From: Xanthobacteraceae bacterium
GTDB taxonomy: Bacteria; Pseudomonadota; Alphaproteobacteria; Rhizobiales; Xanthobacteraceae
NCBI GenBank assembly: GCA_030041005.1
Contig: JASHOR010000164.1
Coordinates: 23,186-87,185, forward strand
Direction of reading: 5' to 3'
Length of the DNA: 64,000 nucleotides
The notes beneath the pieces are model-generated. The model made no database searches and had not been told where the DNA came from. It was given only the letters and a program-made list of their open reading frames with translations. Shown one piece after another: positions 24,770-33,624 of this stretch; within the stretch, counting starts at the first letter, position 1; each line of letters opens with the position of its first letter. The translations under genes and the position numbers were made by a program.

Positions 24770-25182
24770 TAGAGGCCCTAACGCGCGCGGGAGTTTAATC
24801 CAGCGCGATAGGGGTACTCTTTTTCGAACCCTCCGTGCCTGATCAGACCCCGCCACTGAACATTTGGTAGCAATAGCCGCGGTCCGCCAGGTTACCACCA
24901 AAGCCTACCCCTTTCCCCGCAAAGATTACTTCAACGAGACTCGCGCCGTCTCCGCAATAGTCACACCTTCAACGTGCGACTGCTTTACTTTGTGTGAAGC
25001 ATTTCCCCAGTGCGAGACACACAGGAAGTTATCGCTGTCAACAGTCCCGAGAGCCGCCGCCGATCGACCGTCATACCTCCCGAGAGACGCCCAATCAGGA
25101 TTATCAGACAGTGCCACGAGCGGAGATACCCTGCGAGCCGTTTCAGCGCTCCTTTCCCCGGCGATCGCCGAAATCAGCACAC
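24770..25182. other. Intergenic stretch
   Basis: About 410 bp with no recognisable gene, dyad or repeat. Short frames here lack family resemblance. Confidence 0.4.
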
Positions 25183-25404
25183 ATGCTGTTAGGACAGGAT
25201 AATCAAGGTCGCTGGATCGCCCTCGATCAACAACAAAAATGCGGCGGTCTCTTTGTAAGTCGGGACGCGGCTTACGAGTTTGCGCGCGCAGAGACGGGTG
25301 GCCTCGATGCTTCCATCGAGCTCATCGATCACACGTTGGAATTCCGCCTTGAACCCGGCTGTACTCAAGACTCATCGCAAAAATACCGCAGCACACAGCT
25401 CTGA
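25183..25404 (+). CDS. Small hypothetical protein, 73 residues
   Basis: Starts at the ATG at 25183 with MLLGQDNQGRWIALDQQQKC and continues GGLFVSRDAAYEFARAETGG. This resembles short Bradyrhizobium-type proteins built of a W-containing beta hairpin (QGRW-V/I) and an F-V-S-x-x-A-A-x-x-F-A helix. The frame stays open upstream, but that part is Arg/Pro-rich and unlike a protein of this family, so I start at the internal ATG. It lies 17 bp before the PPTase frame. Function is unknown. Confidence 0.5.
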   Translation: MLLGQDNQGRWIALDQQQKCGGLFVSRDAAYEFARAETGGLDASIELIDHTLEFRLEPGCTQDSSQKYRSTQL

Positions 25405-25421
25405 TAAAGGACACCGCGCCC

Positions 25422-26417
25422 TTGGCGGACCATCATAGTAATGACACGCACGTGCGCCTATCGGCTCTCCGAGCCACCGCTCGCTCATTTCGGTCAAATC
25501 GGAATGACGTGAGTGCGTGCGACGGCGCATCACCGCGGTGGGCGTCGTGTCGGAGAGCAAGGCGAGGGGAAAGCGCAGGTAGTCAGTCGTTGGCTGATCC
25601 AATATTCCTCCCGGGATGGCGAAAAACCGTTCGCGCCGTACCTCCGCAAAAAATTGGCTCCAGTCGCCGTTTCGACGCACGCGTTAGAATTTTTCTTGCT
25701 CTCGTGCAGCCACTCGCCGCCGGTTTCCCATATCAAGAGATACTCAGCTCCACAGAGTTGTGCGCCTTGGAGCAGATGACCTCCGTTCAAGCGCGCACTC
25801 GTGCGCTCGCTGGACGGGTCCTCCTCAGGGCCAGTCTTACACACGCAGTAAACGGACAGATTCGGCCTTGTGAGTGGCGAATACGCACAACCGAAGACGG
25901 CAGGCCTGTACTCGCACGCGGAATGCCAAGCCTCCATTTCAGCATTTCCCACGCGGAATTGGTCACCGCTGTCGCCGTTTCGGAACGCCTCCCGGTGGGC
26001 GTTGACATCGAACCCGTTCACGAAATTCCAGTAAACAACCTTGTTGAAGCGTTTTGCTGCTCCTGTGAGCAGGATTCGTTGCATGCGGCATCTTCAAACG
26101 AAAAGTCACGGGAGTTCACGAGGCTTTGGACGCTGAAAGAGGCATACACAAAGCTGATCGGCGCAGGGCATTCTGCGGATTTTGCCTCGATCGGATTTTG
26201 CCTTGAGCCACCGCACCTTCTACATGCAACTGCTCGGCTACCGGAAGATGGCACGTATTTCGAGACCTTGTGGGTTACTGCAGGGCACACGCTACACCAC
26301 TTATCGATCGCCATCGGGTTTCCCCCATCTACGACACCGAAGACGACTCTTCAGGTGCTCACTTTGAGCACTAAAGGTAAGTGCACAACGCATGCGCCGA
26401 GCATAAGCATCGAATAA
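25422..26417 (+). CDS. 4'-phosphopantetheinyl transferase (Sfp type)
   Basis: Transfers phosphopantetheine from CoA to a carrier-protein Ser. The Sfp motifs are present: SLHFSISHAELVTAVAVS, PVGVDIEPVHEI (Mg2+-binding Asp/Glu) and the WTLKEAYTKLIGAG helix. LAGRVLLRASLTHAV precedes them as usual. The catalytic part runs from about residue 90 (FLALVQPLAAGFPYQEIL). The first 90 residues, read from a TTG with AAGGA 10 nt upstream, are low in complexity, so the true start may lie near 25690-25700. It ends 21 bp before the A-PCP synthetase gene, which carries a GGHS site for it to modify, so the pair is a natural functional unit. Confidence 0.88.
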   Translation: MADHHSNDTHVRLSALRATARSFRSNRNDVSACDGASPRWASCRRARRGESAGSQSLADPIFLPGWRKTVRAVPPQKIGSSRRFDARVRIFLALVQPLAAGFPYQEILSSTELCALEQMTSVQARTRALAGRVLLRASLTHAVNGQIRPCEWRIRTTEDGRPVLARGMPSLHFSISHAELVTAVAVSERLPVGVDIEPVHEIPVNNLVEAFCCSCEQDSLHAASSNEKSREFTRLWTLKEAYTKLIGAGHSADFASIGFCLEPPHLLHATARLPEDGTYFETLWVTAGHTLHHLSIAIGFPPSTTPKTTLQVLTLSTKGKCTTHAPSISIE

Positions 26418-26438
26418 AAACGAGGACGTTCAACGATC

Positions 26439-29400
26439 ATGAGCATCATAAGGCTGGCATCGAGGGTCGGATCGAATGGCGTGCTGCTGCATGACTATTT
26501 CGCACGGCAGGCACGGGAAAGACCGCACCACGTTGCTATCGAATGTGGTCGGCTGAAGTACAGCTATAAGCGACTTGACCAAGTGTCCAATCAAATTGGC
26601 CATTGGTTGCAAGACCGCGGCGTCAGCCGCGGCACGTTTGTAGGTATTTGCATGGCAAAGTCCTTTGCTCTCTATGCTACCATGCTTGGCGTCCTTAAGG
26701 CTGGGGCCGCCTACGTGCCGATAGATCCAGATCTTCCTGAAGGCCGATTGCAAGCCATTTTAGATGACGCCGCAATTACGATCATTGTCGGATCCGTTGA
26801 TCATATCGTTCGTCTAAGCAACGGCCGATCGAAAATGGTTCTGCCGATCGACGGCGATGCAACGCAGGTCAGAAACGAATCGCATGCGCCATTGCAGACT
26901 AAAGCGACCGCCGCCGATGCATGTTACGTGATCTATACGTCCGGTTCGACTGGAAAGCCCAAGGGAGTTGTGATCGAGCACCGGAACGCAGTCAACTTTG
27001 TCCGTTCATTAAATGAAATATACAGGTTGACGCAAAGTGATCGAGTATACCAGGGATTCTCAGTTAGTTTCGATGCTTCCGTAGAAGAAATTTGGGCTGC
27101 ATTCTCGCTTGGCGGCACTCTGGTGGTTCCGCCCCACCAGTTGACAAAATCACCGTTCGATACAGCTGAATTTCTAACTGACAATGGCATTTCTTTCTTT
27201 TCAACGGTGCCGACGTTTTTGTCAATGATTGATGCTGAGCTACCGTCCGTTCGATTGTTAGTGGTGGGTGGCGAGCAATGCCCTGCGGAACTTGTGGCGC
27301 GGTGGGCGCCGGGCCGACGGATGCTAAACACCTACGGACCGACGGAAACAACCGTGGTCGCAACAGCAGCTGAATGCACAAGCGGAAAGCCAGTCACCAT
27401 CGGCCGGGCGTTGCCCGGGTATGTCGCTCTAGTTTTGAACGACAAGCTGAAGCCGGTGCGCGCCGGTGAAACAGGAGAGCTGTACATCGGTGGCAGCAGT
27501 GTCTCGCGCGGTTACATGAACCGGCCGGAGTTGAATGCCGAACGCTTCATCGAACTGGCTCCGCGCGAGAGTGAAGGAGCACCTTGCCGACTGTTCCGAA
27601 CGCACGACTTAGTTTCGATCACAGCTGACGGAGAACTGCAATTCATCGGGAGAAACGATCAACAGGTAAAGATACGAGGATTCCGCGTCGAGCTTTCCGA
27701 GATTGAAGCTGTGCTCCTGGAGGACCCCTCTGTGAGAGGGGCCGCAGTCAAGGTGTTCAGGCACGGAGACACGCTCGAGCTTGCTGCGTATGTGGTTCCG
27801 GCAGAAGAGATCGGGGCGGACGATCGACGCCGCCTAGCTGCATTGGTTCGGGGTCGGCTTCCTGACTACATGATCCCCCGCTACTTGGACGTCATCGATG
27901 AACTGCCGACGATGGTCAGCGGAAAGGTGGACCGGGAGCGGCTCCCCCAGCCGCGGATACTTTTTTCCGCCGAGGACCGTAAGGCGCTCCCTCCAAAGAC
28001 CCCGACCGAACGGACGATTGTGGAAACCTTTGAGAAAAGCTTCGGTGTTTCGCCGATCTTCGCGACCGACGATTTTTTCCGAGATCTTGGGGGACATTCC
28101 CATATGGCGGCGCGCGTGGTCACGGAGTTGCGCGTCAAGCTGCGGACTCCCCGCATTAGCGTCCGTGATCTGTATGAGCATCGGACCGCGTCGCACCTGG
28201 CACAACATCTAGATTGCGACGTGCTTGGCACGAATTCCGACACGCTTGGTACGAGTTCTCATGAGATGACGCGCGGTGAGCGTGCGGGCGACACTCCGAA
28301 AGTCGTAAACATGATCGGTCGCTGGACGTGCGCGCTCTTGCAGGCAATTGTAATATTGTTCGTTCATGGGATCATCGCTGCGCCAATTCTGTTTCTTCTG
28401 TTGCTTACAATTGACGGCCTGGACGGAGGCATTGAATGGTGGCGAGCGGCGGAAAGCGCTACGACGTTTGCTCTGTTCGTATGGCCAGCATGGCTCACGA
28501 CGAGCGTCGTTATCAAGTGGATAGTGATCGGACGCTATAAGCCCGGCCGTTATCCGGTCTGGGGACTCTATTATCTGCGCTGGTGGATTGTCGCGCGCTT
28601 TCAATCGATAAGCTGGTGCGGGATGTTCGTCGGAACGCCCCTTATGAGCCTCTATTACAGAGCGATGGGTGCCGACGTCGGATCGAATTGCACGATCTGC
28701 ACGCCGTTCTGCGCCGCGTTCGACCTTATCAGCATCGGCAAAGGAACGAGTATAGGTGCCGACACGCACTTGCTCGGCTACCGCGTTGAGAATGGCTATC
28801 TTGTTTTAGAGCGGGTCTGTATCGGCGAAGAATGTTTTGTCGGCGTCCACTGCAATCTCGGCCTCAACGTCGCCATGGGCGACGGCGCCTGCCTGGATGA
28901 TATGTCCATGCTTCCGGATGGCGCTGTCATCGCGTCGGGGGAATCGCGGCGCGGCTCCCCGGCCGTCCCAGGGACGGTAAAGCTACCGACGGTCGCCGAC
29001 AGTCGGCAGCGCAAATGGCGGAGAGCCGTGTTCGGCCTAATTCATCTCGGGCTCATCTACGCCATGGGCTATCTCTTGTTACTCAGCCTCGCACCTGGAA
29101 TCGCGCTGGTATTCTATTGTCTTCTCAAGGGCGGCGTGCCGGCTGCGATCGGTTCGGCATTTGTAGCCGTTCCGCTTTCGTGCGTCTGTTGGTTACTCAT
29201 TGTATTTCTTGTGAAACGGCTTGCTATCAAAAAAATAGAACCGGGAACATGCTCACTCACAAGCGGAACATACCTTCGAATCTGGTTCTTACGATACTTG
29301 CTCGACAATACTCGGCATCTCCTTACGCCAATTTACGCGACGATGCTCACTTCATCCCTGCTGCGCCTGTTAGGGGCGCGTATTGGACGCGGAGTCGAGA

Positions 29401-30464
29401 TCTCAACGGTTATGCACGTGATCCCCGATCTGCTGGATCTGGGGGAAGGAAGCTTTCTTGCAGATGCCTGCATCGTCGGGGGTCTCCGTATTCACCGCGG
29501 CTGGATAGAAATCACGCCCAATAAAATCGGCGCTCGCACGTTTGTCGGAAATAGCGCGCTGACGCCTCCGGGGGTCGAACTTGGAGAAAACACCCTCATA
29601 GGGGTTCTATCCACCCCCCCCGCCAAGCAGTCTCGGACGCGCAATGGAACGCGTTGGCTCGGGTCGCCCAGCTTCGAACTGCCAAGCAGAGCCGTTGGCC
29701 CAGATGCCACGAACCTCGACGAAACCCGCACCTACCAACCAACCATCGGACTGCTCCTGCGTCGATTCCCGATGGAACTGCTCCGGATGCTCTTGCCCGC
29801 CTCTGTACTGGCAGCATGTCTGATTCTCTTCGTGAAAACGATCGCCGTTTTACATTCTGAACTGCCCAACCCTGGCGTCTACCTCGCTTCGCCCTTCCTC
29901 ACACTCCTTTTATCATTGATCTGCATCACGGCGGCGGCCTGCATCAAATGGATTTTGATCGGAGTTTATCGTCCAAGCGTCAATCCGCTGTGGTGTTCTT
30001 ACGTCTGGCGTAATGAAATCGTCAACGGTGTCTTTGAAAGCCTGGCCGCGAACGCCATTTCACCGTTTCTCGGTACCCCATTCGCAGCGCCGTGCCTGCG
30101 CATGATGGGATGCAACATTGGCCGTTGGGTATACCTTGAGACGACGCTGTTCTCCGAATTCGATTTGGTATGGATCGGCGATTATGCAGCCCTCAATCTT
30201 GGCAGCACGGTCCAAACCCATCTGTTTGAGGATCGGGTTATGAAGGCGGACACGCTTGCAATCGGCGAAGGCTGCTCGGTTGGGAACATGTCGGTCATTT
30301 TGTACGGCACTACTATGGAGCGCGGGTCACGCCTTGGCCCATTATCATTGCTCATGAAGGGGGAGACCTTGCCGCCCGGCACCTATTGGCACGGAATACC
30401 GACGGAGGAGGTGTCGGGAGTGTTCACGGCGTCTCAAGATTCGAGCGTTTATGAGGTTGCGTAA
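26439..30464 (+). CDS. Single-module NRPS-like synthetase with membrane/hexapeptide C-terminal repeats (Pls-like)
   Basis: A 1341-residue protein. The adenylation domain (about 15-500) has YTSGSTGKPKG near 165, FSVSFDASVEEIW, NTYGPTETT, FRTHDL and SGKVDR with Lys near 495. The carrier domain has DLGGHSHMAA with Ser near 552. From about 626, three units follow, each of two hydrophobic spans plus a left-handed hexapeptide-like segment (GADVGSNCTICTPFCAAFDL; GARIGRGVEISTVMHVIPDL; GCNIGRWVYLETTLFSEFDL). This A-PCP-membrane architecture is that of epsilon-poly-L-lysine synthetase and the TIGR02353 terminal-domain family. No condensation or thioesterase domain is visible. A hand-aligned specificity code reads D-A-E-S-L-V-T-V-V-K, close to lysine codes. 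The likely product is a homo-poly-amino acid or an amino acid conjugate made at the membrane. Confidence 0.88.
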   Translation: MSIIRLASRVGSNGVLLHDYFARQARERPHHVAIECGRLKYSYKRLDQVSNQIGHWLQDRGVSRGTFVGICMAKSFALYATMLGVLKAGAAYVPIDPDLPEGRLQAILDDAAITIIVGSVDHIVRLSNGRSKMVLPIDGDATQVRNESHAPLQTKATAADACYVIYTSGSTGKPKGVVIEHRNAVNFVRSLNEIYRLTQSDRVYQGFSVSFDASVEEIWAAFSLGGTLVVPPHQLTKSPFDTAEFLTDNGISFFSTVPTFLSMIDAELPSVRLLVVGGEQCPAELVARWAPGRRMLNTYGPTETTVVATAAECTSGKPVTIGRALPGYVALVLNDKLKPVRAGETGELYIGGSSVSRGYMNRPELNAERFIELAPRESEGAPCRLFRTHDLVSITADGELQFIGRNDQQVKIRGFRVELSEIEAVLLEDPSVRGAAVKVFRHGDTLELAAYVVPAEEIGADDRRRLAALVRGRLPDYMIPRYLDVIDELPTMVSGKVDRERLPQPRILFSAEDRKALPPKTPTERTIVETFEKSFGVSPIFATDDFFRDLGGHSHMAARVVTELRVKLRTPRISVRDLYEHRTASHLAQHLDCDVLGTNSDTLGTSSHEMTRGERAGDTPKVVNMIGRWTCALLQAIVILFVHGIIAAPILFLLLLTIDGLDGGIEWWRAAESATTFALFVWPAWLTTSVVIKWIVIGRYKPGRYPVWGLYYLRWWIVARFQSISWCGMFVGTPLMSLYYRAMGADVGSNCTICTPFCAAFDLISIGKGTSIGADTHLLGYRVENGYLVLERVCIGEECFVGVHCNLGLNVAMGDGACLDDMSMLPDGAVIASGESRRGSPAVPGTVKLPTVADSRQRKWRRAVFGLIHLGLIYAMGYLLLLSLAPGIALVFYCLLKGGVPAAIGSAFVAVPLSCVCWLLIVFLVKRLAIKKIEPGTCSLTSGTYLRIWFLRYLLDNTRHLLTPIYATMLTSSLLRLLGARIGRGVEISTVMHVIPDLLDLGEGSFLADACIVGGLRIHRGWIEITPNKIGARTFVGNSALTPPGVELGENTLIGVLSTPPAKQSRTRNGTRWLGSPSFELPSRAVGPDATNLDETRTYQPTIGLLLRRFPMELLRMLLPASVLAACLILFVKTIAVLHSELPNPGVYLASPFLTLLLSLICITAAACIKWILIGVYRPSVNPLWCSYVWRNEIVNGVFESLAANAISPFLGTPFAAPCLRMMGCNIGRWVYLETTLFSEFDLVWIGDYAALNLGSTVQTHLFEDRVMKADTLAIGEGCSVGNMSVILYGTTMERGSRLGPLSLLMKGETLPPGTYWHGIPTEEVSGVFTASQDSSVYEVA

Positions 30465-31247
30465 GTGCCCTTGCGACGCCGAATGCGGTCAGGCGCCCTT
30501 GTCGTTGCCGCGATAGGGACCGGGGTCATTGCGCTAGCACTTGTTGCCGCTGGAGCACGCAGTATGGCGAAATCCGGAAATGACGTTGAATTGAAAGGAT
30601 ATGACATCAGGCCCACTGGCTTGAAACCGCGCTATCCGGCGGGATTCAGGTGCTCACCTTTGACATCCCTTTATGCGAGTTGGATCGACGTGGACGGCAC
30701 CCGACGAAGCGAACCGCATTCTGGAGTGGATGGCGGCCGCCTTGGCGATCCGATTCTGGCTCCAGGTCCTGGTGTTGTGCGCGCGGTGTGGCGCGCAAAC
30801 TGGGGTTGGGGCGACGAGGGAGCCCTGCTCATCAAACACTCTCCAAATGACCTGAATCTGCACACGCAAGCGCAGTTCTATTACTCCGAATTCGATCATC
30901 TGAAGTATTCTGAACTGCAGGATATGCGGCCCGGTCAGGCAATCAAACGCGGCGACAGGCTCGCGCACGTGTACAGGCCGGGAGGAAATCCAGAGTACCT
31001 GCCCGAGGTGCATTGGGAGGTGTGGGAGATCGGCGGCGAGGATAAACTTCGCTGGGCGCGAAACCACTTTGATGGTGCTTATTGGATCAATGATTCCGCG
31101 CGCCTTATCGATCCACTGTACCTATTATCGCGCAATGCCCCTCTTCAGGCTGATCGCGACGTCATTATAACTCCTTATCAACAACGAAAAGACTATGCGC
31201 ATTTCCAAGGCTTCACCTACATTCTGCCGTGTCATTCTGAATATTAG
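30465..31247 (+). CDS. M23 (LytM-like) peptidase-fold protein, membrane-anchored
   Basis: A 260-residue protein with an N-terminal hydrophobic anchor (VVAAIGTGVIALALVAAGA). The LytM-like fold is seen as HSGVDGG (Zn ligands His and Asp), APGPGVVRAVW, EFDHL and LPEVHWEVWEI. In active M23 enzymes the last motif is H-x-H-F-E. Here the first, catalytic His is Glu while the second, Zn-binding His is kept, so hydrolase activity is doubtful. The GTG start follows directly on the TAA of the synthetase, so the two are translationally coupled. A role in handling the product at the cell wall is an inference. Confidence 0.7.
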   Translation: MPLRRRMRSGALVVAAIGTGVIALALVAAGARSMAKSGNDVELKGYDIRPTGLKPRYPAGFRCSPLTSLYASWIDVDGTRRSEPHSGVDGGRLGDPILAPGPGVVRAVWRANWGWGDEGALLIKHSPNDLNLHTQAQFYYSEFDHLKYSELQDMRPGQAIKRGDRLAHVYRPGGNPEYLPEVHWEVWEIGGEDKLRWARNHFDGAYWINDSARLIDPLYLLSRNAPLQADRDVIITPYQQRKDYAHFQGFTYILPCHSEY

Positions 31248-31352
31248 GGCGTGTCACTGCCAAAACGTATGGTTGTCGGAGAGTGCCTCCCTGATTACGC
31301 AGATCCGCCACACGCAAAGAGAGACCATGACGTCAGCACAGGAGTCCATACC

Positions 31353-31688
31353 ATGAAAATTCTTGCAACAATCGGCCTCACCACCGCACTCACCACAATG
31401 ACGATCGCGGATGCAGATACGATTAATCTATCTGCAATGACCTGTCGCGAATTCTTGCAAACTGACCCCGTGAGGGTAAATCTCATGATCGCATGGTTCA
31501 TGGGCTTCTATGGCAACGTGCAAGATCCGCAGGTTATCGACCTGAATAAATTGGAGGGCATTCGCGGGCAATTTATGACCTTTTGCAAACAACAGCCGAA
31601 TTTCCGAATGACGGCTACAGCCGACGGATTGTTGGGATCACCTCCTGAACCGCAACTCATCGGCGCCGTACATTCGCGACCGCATTGA
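31353..31688 (+). CDS. HdeA/HdeB-family periplasmic protein
   Basis: A 111-residue exported protein. The signal peptide is MKILATIGLTTALTTMTIAD. The mature part has two cysteines (LSAMTCREFLQTDP and MTFCKQQP) bracketing MIAWFMGFYGN, the pattern of HdeA/HdeB acid-stress chaperones. These bind unfolded proteins in the periplasm at low pH. I start at the ATG at 31353 because GGAG precedes it and a signal peptide begins there. It lies 105 bp after the M23-like gene and may share its transcript. Confidence 0.78.
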   Translation: MKILATIGLTTALTTMTIADADTINLSAMTCREFLQTDPVRVNLMIAWFMGFYGNVQDPQVIDLNKLEGIRGQFMTFCKQQPNFRMTATADGLLGSPPEPQLIGAVHSRPH

Positions 31689-31947
31689 GCGGGGCGGCCT
31701 GAAGAGCGAAATCAAGGGGCATACGTGGTCGTCGATTTCGATGACATCGATAAGCGACTGCAGGTAAGCGGAATTTGCTGAAAAAGAGTTGAGCCTCGCA
31801 GGCAAATGGCTTGTTGCCACAACGAGCAGCGAGTGAAGCGCCCACCCGAATAGAAATATACCGCTTGATTCACCACAACGAACCTGATTGCGTAGTGCTA
31901 CAATCAATGTTGTCGTCGCGCTTGCCAGAAGCGGGCGCAAGTCCGCT

Positions 31948-33624
31948 ATGGATCATCCAGACTTTTTAATCATCGGCGGCGGTAGCGCCGGCGCAGTGCT
32001 GGCCTCGCGACTTTCGCAAGATCCCGGCACGCGCGTGCTGCTGGTCGAGGCTGGGCGCGACACGCCCCCCGGCGCGGTTCCCGCCGACATCGTCGACACC
32101 TTCCCAAGCTCATCGCTCAACGCGAGCTATTTCTGGCCGGAGCTACAAGCGCAGCGATCGAGCGACACGCCGCCGCGGCCCTATGTGCAGGCGCGGGTGA
32201 TGGGCGGCGGCTCGAGCGTGATGGGCTTGTGGGCGCTGCGCGGGATGCCGTCTGATTACGATGCTTGGGCAGCAGCCGGGGCCGCCGGCTGGAGCTGGAA
32301 CGACGTAATGCCGGTGTTTCGGCGCCTGGAGAATGACGCCGACCGCGACCAGTCGCAGACCTCGCCGGGGTGCTATCCGATCCGCCGCCTTCCACGGGAA
32401 GAGTGGCCGGGACTCGTGCTTGCGGTGGAAGGCGAGGCGTCGCGCCGCGGTTGGCGCTCCATCGATGACGTTAATGAAACGCCCGGCGAAGGCCTTTTCT
32501 CCATGCCGCTGAGCCAGGACGCGCAGGGTCGCGCGTCCTCTGCACGCTGCTATCTGACGTCCGAAGCGCGCCGGCGTACGAATCTCTCGATCCTCACGGA
32601 AACGACCGTGACAGGGCTACGGTTCGACGGTCGCCGCGCTTGTGGCGTCACAGTGACCCGCAATGGCGAGAGACGCGACATTGCCGCGCGCGAAGTGATC
32701 GTCTGCGCCGGCGCGATCCACTCGCCGGCGCTGCTGTTGCGCGCTGGTATCGGTCCACCCGAAGAACTCGCGCCGTTCGGAATCACGCCGCGTGTCGACC
32801 GCCCAGGCGTCGGACGCAATCTGCAAAACCATCCCTACCTGCATTTCGGGTTGACCTTACCGCCGCGTTCGCGACTGTCGCGCGAGCTGCGGCGCTTTGC
32901 GATAGCCGGTCTACGGCTTTCTTCCGGTCTCGAAGGCTGTCCCGCCGGCGATCTGCTGCTGTTTATGATCGGACGGGTGAGCGGCCGCGATTATGGCTGC
33001 GATCTGGCCATGTTCGGTGCTGCGCTCTATTCGCCATATTCGCGCGGACGGGTCACGCTGACGAACCCACAAGCTGGTACCCCGCCGCGTGTCGAGTTTC
33101 GTATGTTCGAAGATCTGCGCGATCGGCCCCGGATGCTCAAGGCAGCGCGGTTTGCGGAAAGCCTGCTGCTCAGCGAGTCCGTCGCTGCCGCTTATAACGA
33201 TGCTTTCCTCCTGCCGCCGGTCATGTCGCTGCAGCAGTTCAACCGCACCGGCATCGCAGGTAAGCTGATGGGCCTTGCGATCAAGGCCGTGCTCAATGCG
33301 CCGCCGGCGTTCACGCGCCGCATCCTCGCGCGTCGCATTCGCCCGGGCCGCTGGATTGCGAATCGCCACCGGCGTGCACCGGCCAGCGACGCCGAGCTCA
33401 TTGCCGCAGCGGCGCCCATGGCGCATCCTTCCGGCACCTGCGCTATTGGACCGCAGAGGGATGACATGGCAGTGGTCGATCCGCATTGTCGCGTCTATGG
33501 CGTGGAGAACCTGCGCGTGGTCGATGCGTCGGTAATGCCGCGCGTGCCAAGCGCCAATACCAATCTGCCGACCATCATGGTCGCCGAGCGTGCCGCAGAG
33601 TTCATTCGCAGCGAGCGTGCTTAA
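31948..33624 (+). CDS. GMC-family FAD-dependent oxidoreductase
   Basis: A 558-residue glucose-methanol-choline oxidoreductase. The FAD motif DFLIIGGGSAGAVLASRL is at residues 5-22, followed by GRDTPPG, the ARVMGGGSSVMGLWALRGMP active-site signature, GVGRNLQNHPYLHFGL, and the C-terminal HPSGTCAIG with catalytic His, then VPSANTNLPTIMVAERAAEF. It probably oxidises an alcohol to an aldehyde. I start at the ATG at 31948 because it fits the family. Its stop overlaps the convergent livM stop by 4 bp. It may belong to the adjacent catabolic cluster, but it has no LacI-type dyad of its own that I could see. Confidence 0.92.
   Translation: MDHPDFLIIGGGSAGAVLASRLSQDPGTRVLLVEAGRDTPPGAVPADIVDTFPSSSLNASYFWPELQAQRSSDTPPRPYVQARVMGGGSSVMGLWALRGMPSDYDAWAAAGAAGWSWNDVMPVFRRLENDADRDQSQTSPGCYPIRRLPREEWPGLVLAVEGEASRRGWRSIDDVNETPGEGLFSMPLSQDAQGRASSARCYLTSEARRRTNLSILTETTVTGLRFDGRRACGVTVTRNGERRDIAAREVIVCAGAIHSPALLLRAGIGPPEELAPFGITPRVDRPGVGRNLQNHPYLHFGLTLPPRSRLSRELRRFAIAGLRLSSGLEGCPAGDLLLFMIGRVSGRDYGCDLAMFGAALYSPYSRGRVTLTNPQAGTPPRVEFRMFEDLRDRPRMLKAARFAESLLLSESVAAAYNDAFLLPPVMSLQQFNRTGIAGKLMGLAIKAVLNAPPAFTRRILARRIRPGRWIANRHRRAPASDAELIAAAAPMAHPSGTCAIGPQRDDMAVVDPHCRVYGVENLRVVDASVMPRVPSANTNLPTIMVAERAAEFIRSERA

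Noticed and set aside
31638..31940. 100-codon minus-strand frame before the GMC gene
   Set aside because: It overlaps the end of the HdeA-like gene on the other strand and carries no motif.
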